Source of the DNA: a virus
IMG/VR virus record: IMGVR_UViG_3300045922_000215
Span: 1-26,641 of that record
Strand: one strand, 5' to 3'
Length of the DNA: 26,641 nucleotides
The position numbers and the translations under genes are program-made. Each line of letters begins with the position of its first letter. Within the stretch, counting starts at the first letter, position 1. The notes below the pieces were generated by a model. The model saw nothing but the letters and a program-made list of their open reading frames with translations. It did not search any database and was not told the origin of the DNA. Below, piece by piece: positions 22,324 to 26,641 of the stretch.

Positions 22324-23282
22324 TACTCTCCTCCGGTTGCTCTCTTGCCTCCTCCGGGTTTCTTTACTCTGTTGAATCTTAAACCTGAAAGAAGACCTAA
22401 ATCTTTTCTAGCCTTTTCTGTTGCGGTGCGAATAAGATCAATGATTCTTCCTGCTGTAGAACCACCTACACCCAATTTATCTTGTACATCCTGCCAATTT
22501 AAAGAAGAAAGCTCTTCTCCTGAAATCATGTCTAATAATCTCAAAGCCTGAACCGTCTTTTGGTCGTCGGCACGTCCTGCCATCGAACGAATCTGATCTT
22601 TAATGGCATTCATTAAGGTTGTGGCTTCTCCGCTCTCATCGCCCAATGTTCTTACTTCATCATCGTCGCCAGTGTCCATAATGCTGCCACTGCCTACAAC
22701 CGTACCTTTAGTTACGTCTCTATCTCGTCCAATATCGTCTTCCCCCGCACTGCGAGTGCCAGTCTTGATATATGTGTCATATTCCATGCCACGATTTTTG
22801 CCTTTTACTACCTTAGATCGCTGTGAATATCCTTCTGATCTACGACGCAAGGCTGTAACAATAACACTGGTAAACCACCGTCCTTTATCTTCGGGTGACT
22901 TATCTAAAATCCCCAAGAAAGCCTGACGTGTTGCTCCACATTCATTTGGATCAGCTTCGATTCCCTTTTCAGCTTTTCTTCCCAAGAATTTGCCTTGAGC
23001 CATACACATATAGGCGTCTGTGAGAGCTTCACCCAATACAGTAGCAAAGGCTTCTGTATCACGCTTGAAAACAGACCCGCCGCTACTTGCCGACATTGCA
23101 AGATTGACCCAATTCACGCCAGAAGTTTTGAATAGCGAATCGAATGCGCTATTCCAATGTCCCAACTCACTACTGAGGGATTCATTTAGTTTGTTTTTGA
23201 ATTTGAGTTCCGAAATAGCTTCGGTCCACACGTCTCGTAGTTCTACGATTTGGAACCACAAATTAAAGTTCATATTTGCCAT
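22323..23282 (-). CDS. HTH-containing protein, sigma-like C-terminus
   Basis: This 319-aa protein has a helical N-terminus (about 1-160). The middle linker (about 165-225) is rich in Asp, Gly and Thr. The C-terminal segment LNWQDVQDKLGVGGSTAGRI with IIDLIRTATEKARKDL has the spacing of a helix-turn-helix like sigma region 4. The N-terminal part, with a W-containing helix and ALRRRSEGYSQRSK, could be a degenerate sigma region 2. It could also be a neck protein, since it directly precedes the gp14-like gene in the place of gp13. A second transcription factor besides the gp55-like one would be of interest. Both readings are tentative. The gene is certain; its role is not. Confidence 0.75.
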   Translation of the reverse strand: MANMNFNLWFQIVELRDVWTEAISELKFKNKLNESLSSELGHWNSAFDSLFKTSGVNWVNLAMSASSGGSVFKRDTEAFATVLGEALTDAYMCMAQGKFLGRKAEKGIEADPNECGATRQAFLGILDKSPEDKGRWFTSVIVTALRRRSEGYSQRSKVVKGKNRGMEYDTYIKTGTRSAGEDDIGRDRDVTKGTVVGSGSIMDTGDDDEVRTLGDESGEATTLMNAIKDQIRSMAGRADDQKTVQALRLLDMISGEELSSLNWQDVQDKLGVGGSTAGRIIDLIRTATEKARKDLGLLSGLRFNRVKKPGGGKRATGGE

Positions 23283-23332
23283 GATTGTATATATCCTTCC
23301 TACCTTTTTCCGGCGTAGCTGATAATAAACAA

Positions 23333-23368
23333 AAAAACCTTCTGCCTGTATATAGGCAGAAGGTTTTT
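23333..23368 (-). terminator. Intrinsic terminator after the 141-aa virion gene
   Basis: AAAAACCTTCTGCCT and AGGCAGAAGGTTTTT form a perfect 15-bp stem around GTATAT. Read on the minus strand it ends in a T run. It lies between the stop of the gene at 23395 and the start of the HTH gene, and is nearly symmetric, so it could also stop plus-strand transcription. Confidence 0.85.
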
Positions 23369-23394
23369 AAGTTATTGAATTTTAAAGGTCAAAA

Positions 23395-23820
23395 TCAGTC
23401 TAAAGTGACTTTGGGTGTAATAGCAATCTGGCCACCGCCTGCTGGCAACTGGAACGGAGCGCCTGAGAATTTCTCAACCCACAGTAAGTTTCCGCCTGTT
23501 TGGGAAGTTACATAATACCCGTAAACTGTCACTGCCGTCGTGAAAGTAAAGGTCTGTTCACTGTAAACCGCTGTCGTCGTGCCGTTCGTTTGGGTCGTCG
23601 TCCAAGATGAACCCACAAGTGTAATTGGAGCATAACCAGTAGCTCCTACCGCTTCAGTAATAATTGAAGTTGTAATGCTGTCGTTAACAGTTGGATTATT
23701 GGTGTAAAGTCTAAGAACTCTCTGTCCACCGGCTGGTCCGGCTGTGCCATCTGTTGCCAACATATTGACGAGATATTGCAACATCAGAATTTCAGCAACG
23801 TCAGGTACTACTAATGCCAT
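23395..23820 (-). CDS. Virion structural protein (MALVVPDV family)
   Basis: This 141-aa protein starts MALVVPDVAEILMLQYLVNM and continues with VLRLYTNNPTVND, GYAPITLVGSSW, TFTFTTAVTVYGYYVTSQTG and a final FSGAPFQL-GGQIAITPKVTLD. This string of strands matches a family common in cyanophages and other large myoviruses, usually labelled virion structural. It is beta-rich with no catalytic residues. AGGAG precedes the ATG, and a perfect late promoter lies upstream at 23842-23849. A terminator follows, so it is transcribed alone. It may decorate the head or tail. Confidence 0.85.
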   Translation of the reverse strand: MALVVPDVAEILMLQYLVNMLATDGTAGPAGGQRVLRLYTNNPTVNDSITTSIITEAVGATGYAPITLVGSSWTTTQTNGTTTAVYSEQTFTFTTAVTVYGYYVTSQTGGNLLWVEKFSGAPFQLPAGGGQIAITPKVTLD

Positions 23821-23841
23821 ATTTCACTCCTACTTTTCTTC

Positions 23842-23849
23842 TATTTATA
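23842..23849 (-). promoter_or_regulatory. T4-type late promoter (TATAAATA)
   Basis: On the minus strand the octamer TATAAATA is exact and lies about 21 bases before the ATG of the virion gene. It needs no -35 box in T4, where the gp55 late sigma recognises only this motif. Two 7-of-8 matches lie before the neck-module gene at 21758 (AATAAATA) and before the plus-strand gene at 23917 (TATAAATG). Confidence 0.7.
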
Positions 23850-23916
23850 GTTGTCTCCAATTTTTTTTGAGAAATTTATTTGGTCCTACTTCTATATAAA
23901 TGGAAAAGGAACCACA

Positions 23917-24411
23917 ATGCGAAAATTATCTCAAGGCGAAGTCGAAAGAATCTTTGAAGACCAAGGTTGTAAACTTTTGTCGCAATATAAAGATAGTAAC
24001 ACTTCGCTAGAATATGTATGCTCTTGTGGCAACAAAGCTAAAAATAACTTGAAGAGATTCAGGTCTGGTGCCAGATGTAAAAATTGTGGCAACCTTAAAA
24101 GTTCCAAAACTAGAGCCTTTGATTATGAGTATATTAGAGAATATTTTGAATCCAATAAATGTACTCTTTTGAGCAATGAATATAAAAATTCTCTAACGCC
24201 ACTTTGGTACAAGTGTTGTTGCGGCAACGTATCAGAAATTACCTTTGTTAATTTTAGGGCTGGTCATCGATGTCGAAAGTGCAGCTTAAAGATAGGCCCG
24301 AAAAACCATAAATGGAATCCCAATAGACAACTTGTTAAAGAAAATGAATCTTTGAGAAAACGATGCTATAATTTATCCATCGGCGGCGTGAAAACCCCTA
24401 CTTTTCTCTGA
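23917..24411 (+). pseudogene. Zinc-ribbon / HNH-type homing endonuclease gene, C-terminus cut by element B
   Basis: From the ATG at 23917 (AAAGGA upstream) 164 codons are read. There are two repeated zinc ribbons: CSCGNK...CKNC (C35, C37, C54, C57) and CCCGNV...CRKC (C101/C102, C119, C122). GPKNHKWNPNRQLV and LRKRCYNLSI follow, which are the start of the segment preceding the nuclease core in phage HNH-type endonucleases. The frame then enters the left structured part of element B and stops at 24411 after about nine residues (GGVKTPTFL). The catalytic part is missing, so this is a broken gene. Such proteins are often free-standing homing endonucleases. TATAAATG upstream may be a late-like promoter. 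Confidence 0.75.
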
Positions 24412-24499
24412 ATGAGAAAAGTTAGCCCTGTGTAGGGAGTGAGCGAAGCGAACGACCAAACAGGGCTAACCTCTTTAGGGTAGTGGGATGAGAGCCGCC
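24382..24499 (+). ncRNA. Structured left part of element B (four-helix junction)
   Basis: Complementary segments form four helices: GGCGGC/GCCGCC (24382-24387 with 24494-24499) and CCCCTAC/GTAGTGGG (24395-24401 with 24480-24487). Two internal hairpins are CTTTTCTC/GAGAAAAG (24401-24408 with 24414-24421) and GTTAGCCCTGT/ACAGGGCTAAC (24421-24431 with 24460-24470). The loop of the last contains GAGCGAAGCGAAC. It sits at the left end of element B, about 140 bases before the RHH gene. It is probably the left-end DNA structure needed for transposition, or a leader RNA of the operon. Confidence 0.65.
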
Positions 24500-24639
24500 A
24501 TAGTAGAAATTACCTAAAATATGACGCTGATCTAATCTGGTTTCCACTCGTCCAATTAGAAGACCCATGAAAAAGGGATAGAAAACAGATAATTTTTTCT
24601 ATGAGAAATTGTATCCACGATACTATATAATATGTGGAT

Positions 24640-24792
24640 ATGAAAAAAAACAGTAACAACAAGTATTTGACCATACGCATCCCCGACTCACTCATGGAAA
24701 AGTTTCAGCAGACTTGTGTTGATAATTATAAGACCATGAGTGAAGCCTTGCGTGATCTAATACAAGAATATATCAAGAGGAATGATAAGTGA
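24640..24792 (+). CDS. Ribbon-helix-helix (CopG/Arc-like) protein upstream of tnpB
   Basis: This 50-aa protein is a typical short RHH regulator: a beta strand KYLTIRIPD (8-16), helix A SLMEKFQQTC (17-26) and helix B MSEALRDLIQEYI (33-45). RHH proteins bind operator DNA as dimers through paired strands. Its stop codon overlaps the tnpB GTG (GTGA), so the two are translationally coupled. A plausible job is repression of its own operon, limiting TnpB and right-end RNA. A TATAAT at 24626-24631 lies 9-14 bases upstream, but no matching -35 box is present, so the start of transcription is not settled. Confidence 0.8.
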   Translation: MKKNSNNKYLTIRIPDSLMEKFQQTCVDNYKTMSEALRDLIQEYIKRNDK

Positions 24793-26024
24793 AGCACCTG
24801 TATTCCTACAAATACAGATTGAATCCAACACCACAACAACAAGTGCTATTGAATAAGCACTTCGGTTGTGTTCGCTACCTCTACAATCATTTCCTCACTC
24901 AAAGAACCGCTGTTCACAAAGAACACCAAGAAACACAAAATTACTACAACAACGCCACAGAAATACCAAAACTCAAGAAAGACTTGCCTTGGCTCAAGGA
25001 AGTGGGAAGCCAATGCCTGCAATACGCAGTCAAACAACTGCAAAATGGATATGATAATTTCTTCCGTAAATGCAAACAGAAAGTCAAGGGTAAAAAAGGT
25101 TTTCCTCGATATAAGTCCAAACACGGAAAACAATCCTTCAAGGTAATGCAAAATGTAAGACTGATTGAAGGCAATCTGATAATACCTAAGTTCTTAGAAG
25201 GTATCTCAATTATTCAACACCGAGAACTAGAAGGTGAAATCAAATTTGCTACAGTCAGTAAGAATAAGGCAGGACAATACTATGTGAGCATTACTGTTGA
25301 GAAGGAAATTTCCTGTTTGCCTAAGTCTAACAAAACTGTTGGTTATGATTTGAACGTGAAGCAAATGGTTGGTAGTGATGGAAACAAGCACAATAATCCA
25401 CTTCCTGAGCATGAACATAAGCAATATCTCAAGTTTTTAGCAAAGGAAGTTTCAAGAAAGAAGAAAGGCAGTAAAGAACGAAAGAAAGCACAATTGCGAT
25501 ACAATAAATGGAAGTTGTATTGTAAGAATTTGCGTGAAGATTTCTTGCATAAAGTCAGTTCTAAGATTATCAACGAGAACCAAGTGATAGTTTTAGAAGA
25601 CCTTGGTGTTAAAGAAATGTTTGCGAACAAGAAGGACAAACGCAAAGAACCACGCTGGAAAGAGAAGAAACTTCACAAGCAATTGCAAGATTGTTGTTTC
25701 TATTCGTTTGTCCAAAAGTTGATGTATAAGGCAGAGTGGTATGGTCGAGAGATCATCAAAGTAAGTCGCTGGTTTCCAAGTTCACAGCTATGTTCTGAGT
25801 GTAATTACCAGAACAGAGAATTAGGCGAAGAGAAGGAATGGACTTGCTGGAATTGCTGGACTAATCATAATCGTGATGAAAATGCTAGTGTCAATATACA
25901 CAATGAAGGTATGAGAACAAGAACTCTCGGAACGAGAGGGATAGCCGACTGCCCTGATATAAGACCCATCAAAGATGGGCTATTGGTTGGGTCGGAAGCC
26001 CCGCCGTCTTTAGCGGCGGGGTAG
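24789..26024 (+). CDS. tnpB: TnpB RNA-guided endonuclease, element B
   Basis: This 411-aa TnpB starts at a GTG that overlaps the RHH stop. Motifs are GYDLN (D187), VLEDL (E270), a zinc finger (C335, C338, C353, C356) and RDENASVNI (D363), all intact. The N-terminal HTH and arginine/lysine-rich central region match element A, and MKHLYSYK is shared exactly. The catalytic D187 falls at the same residue in both copies. The stop codon lies in the right-end hairpin. It is a likely active nuclease guided by RNA from its own 3' region. By eye more than half of the residues match element A, so the copies diverged some time ago or arrived separately. Confidence 0.95.
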   Translation: MKHLYSYKYRLNPTPQQQVLLNKHFGCVRYLYNHFLTQRTAVHKEHQETQNYYNNATEIPKLKKDLPWLKEVGSQCLQYAVKQLQNGYDNFFRKCKQKVKGKKGFPRYKSKHGKQSFKVMQNVRLIEGNLIIPKFLEGISIIQHRELEGEIKFATVSKNKAGQYYVSITVEKEISCLPKSNKTVGYDLNVKQMVGSDGNKHNNPLPEHEHKQYLKFLAKEVSRKKKGSKERKKAQLRYNKWKLYCKNLREDFLHKVSSKIINENQVIVLEDLGVKEMFANKKDKRKEPRWKEKKLHKQLQDCCFYSFVQKLMYKAEWYGREIIKVSRWFPSSQLCSECNYQNRELGEEKEWTCWNCWTNHNRDENASVNIHNEGMRTRTLGTRGIADCPDIRPIKDGLLVGSEAPPSLAAG

Positions 26025-26029
26025 TTCAC
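25924..26029 (+). ncRNA. Predicted omegaRNA (reRNA) scaffold 3' part and right end, element B
   Basis: A hairpin CTCTC-GGAAC-GAGAG (25924-25938) is followed by GGATAGCCG, a hairpin CCCATC-AAA-GATGGG (about 25966-25980) and the right-end hairpin (25999-26021), then TAGTTCAC. The guide would begin at 26030. The stem sequence differs from element A while the loop and following bases are kept, so base pairing is conserved. Confidence 0.6.
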
Positions 26030-26611
26030 ACCAGCCGTATTGCCCATAGTTTCAATAAAAGTCTGAAAGCAACTTCTCCCAATAATGGAAAAACCTCTCC
26101 CAATGGGAGCGGCATCAAACTAACTGCTAGTTCTCCATCAGAAATCTTCAACAAATCAGGATTGAAAGATGTTACTTGGAACAAAAACCCAGAATTTTTG
26201 AAAGGTAATTGGGGCAAAATTGATGGAGTAACGCCCAAAGATTTCGATCAGGACACCCAATGGCGAATGCTTGATAGAAGATTTGGAATGAGGGAAGAAA
26301 AACAAATTAGAAACGATTTGGCTCGAACCACCAAACAAAAAGAGTTGATGTTACAACGAGGGCAAGATAACGAACCAGTTTGTGTAATATCAACAATTAA
26401 AGGATATAGACTATTAGAAGGGTGGCACAGAACCATGAATTATTTGCTACAAGGTGTGCCATCCGATCAACTGGAAATATTGAAAAGTGGTTATTTGAAA
26501 GATATAGATTTCAATACATGGAAACCAGTTAGAATTAAGGGTTGGGACCAGTTGAACCGAAATCTGGGGAAATCTAGGGATACCTCAAGAAAAATCTTGC
26601 CAAATCTGTGA
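26030..26611 (+). pseudogene. 5'-truncated ParB-like phage gene at the right flank of element B
   Basis: The frame is open from the element's right end to a TGA-terminated end at 26611 (193 codons). The translation contains VCVISTIKGYRLLEGWHRTM (the LEGWHR segment resembles the ParB-type xGxHR motif), then NYLLQGVP and WKPVRIKGW. This fits ParB/sulfiredoxin-like phage proteins. No ATG with a ribosome binding site opens the frame; the only start-like codon is a TTG at 26162. Its N-terminus was therefore lost or lies elsewhere, and it does not continue the endonuclease gene on the left side. The remaining bases after 26611 show nothing recognisable. Confidence 0.6.
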
Positions 26612-26641
26612 TTTCAACCTCAGAAATTCAGGACTAACCCT

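Larger units (their letters stand above)
24382..26029 (+). mobile_element. IS200/IS605-family (IS1341-like) element B with RHH gene
   Basis: The element runs from the structured left part through a ribbon-helix-helix gene and tnpB to a right end identical over 37 nt (25993-26029) to that of element A. There is no TnpA. The exact left boundary is uncertain: it must lie after the CYNLS codons of the interrupted endonuclease gene, close to 24377-24382, where TTTAT and CCATC precede the first stem. The flanking genes are both broken, which supports insertion followed by some loss. The element is more AT-rich than most of the phage genes around it. Confidence 0.75.

Noticed and set aside
24609-24631. 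Sigma70 promoter for the RHH gene (TTGTAT and TATAAT)
   Set aside because: The spacing is only 11 bases, too short for a functional promoter; only the TATAAT is mentioned.
24382-26029. Group I intron-type IStron around tnpB B
   Set aside because: The structured left part is only about 118 bases and I cannot identify a group I core; the flanks also do not join into one reading frame.
1-26641. CRISPR arrays, tRNA or rRNA genes
   Set aside because: No regularly spaced repeats, cloverleaf-like sequences or rRNA-like stretches were recognised on reading through; short repeats found are within coding regions or terminators.

Overview
The window looks like part of a large tailed phage (Caudoviricetes, contractile-tail myovirus of the T4 type), probably an uncultured jumbo-type phage of a Gram-negative-like host. 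The main evidence is a run of T4-type virion genes on the minus strand: a tail sheath protein (gp18-like), two adjacent tail tube proteins (gp19-like), a gp15-like sheath-stabiliser/terminator, a gp14-like neck candidate and a gp26-like baseplate hub chaperone. A gp55-like late sigma factor and a perfect T4-style late promoter (TATAAATA) upstream of a virion gene fit this. All three stop codons are used in the ordinary way. No tRNA, rRNA or CRISPR array was seen. All functional names are my recognition of motifs, not database results.

Layout. (1) 1-1401: IS200/IS605-family element A, with a tnpB gene and a right-end hairpin; its left end was not found. (2) 1402-7118: a tightly packed five-gene minus-strand operon. 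It encodes a MoxR-like AAA+ ATPase, an HExxH metallopeptidase/VWA protein, an uncharacterised HWRRGH-motif protein, a fused ADP-ribosyltransferase-like + HD-domain protein, and a small CxxC protein cut by element A. A sigma70-like promoter with an inverted repeat precedes it. (3) 7175-8599: a ParB-like protein under a closely related promoter, bracketed by terminators. (4) 8640-11129: baseplate/tail genes, with a likely -1 ribosomal frameshift joining the gp26-like gene to a short downstream frame. (5) 11211-15543: small accessory genes on both strands, two family-2 glycosyltransferases, the late sigma factor and an HTH-like protein. (6) 15533-23820: tube, tube, sheath, sheath-stabiliser and neck genes on the minus strand, with one plus-strand accessory gene (20368-21195). 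(7) 23917-26611: a truncated zinc-ribbon/HNH-type endonuclease gene, element B (structured left part, ribbon-helix-helix gene, tnpB, right-end hairpin) and a 5'-truncated ParB-like gene.

How the parts fit. The structural block would be expressed late through the gp55-like factor. The AAA+/VWA operon and the ParB-like gene share a promoter design with host-type -35 and -10 boxes, so they are probably transcribed earlier and together. The AAA+/metallopeptidase-VWA/ART-HD operon is the best candidate for an undescribed system. The two TnpB elements are diverged from each other but keep an identical 37-nt right end and a covarying hairpin, which suggests both still make, or recently made, guide RNAs.
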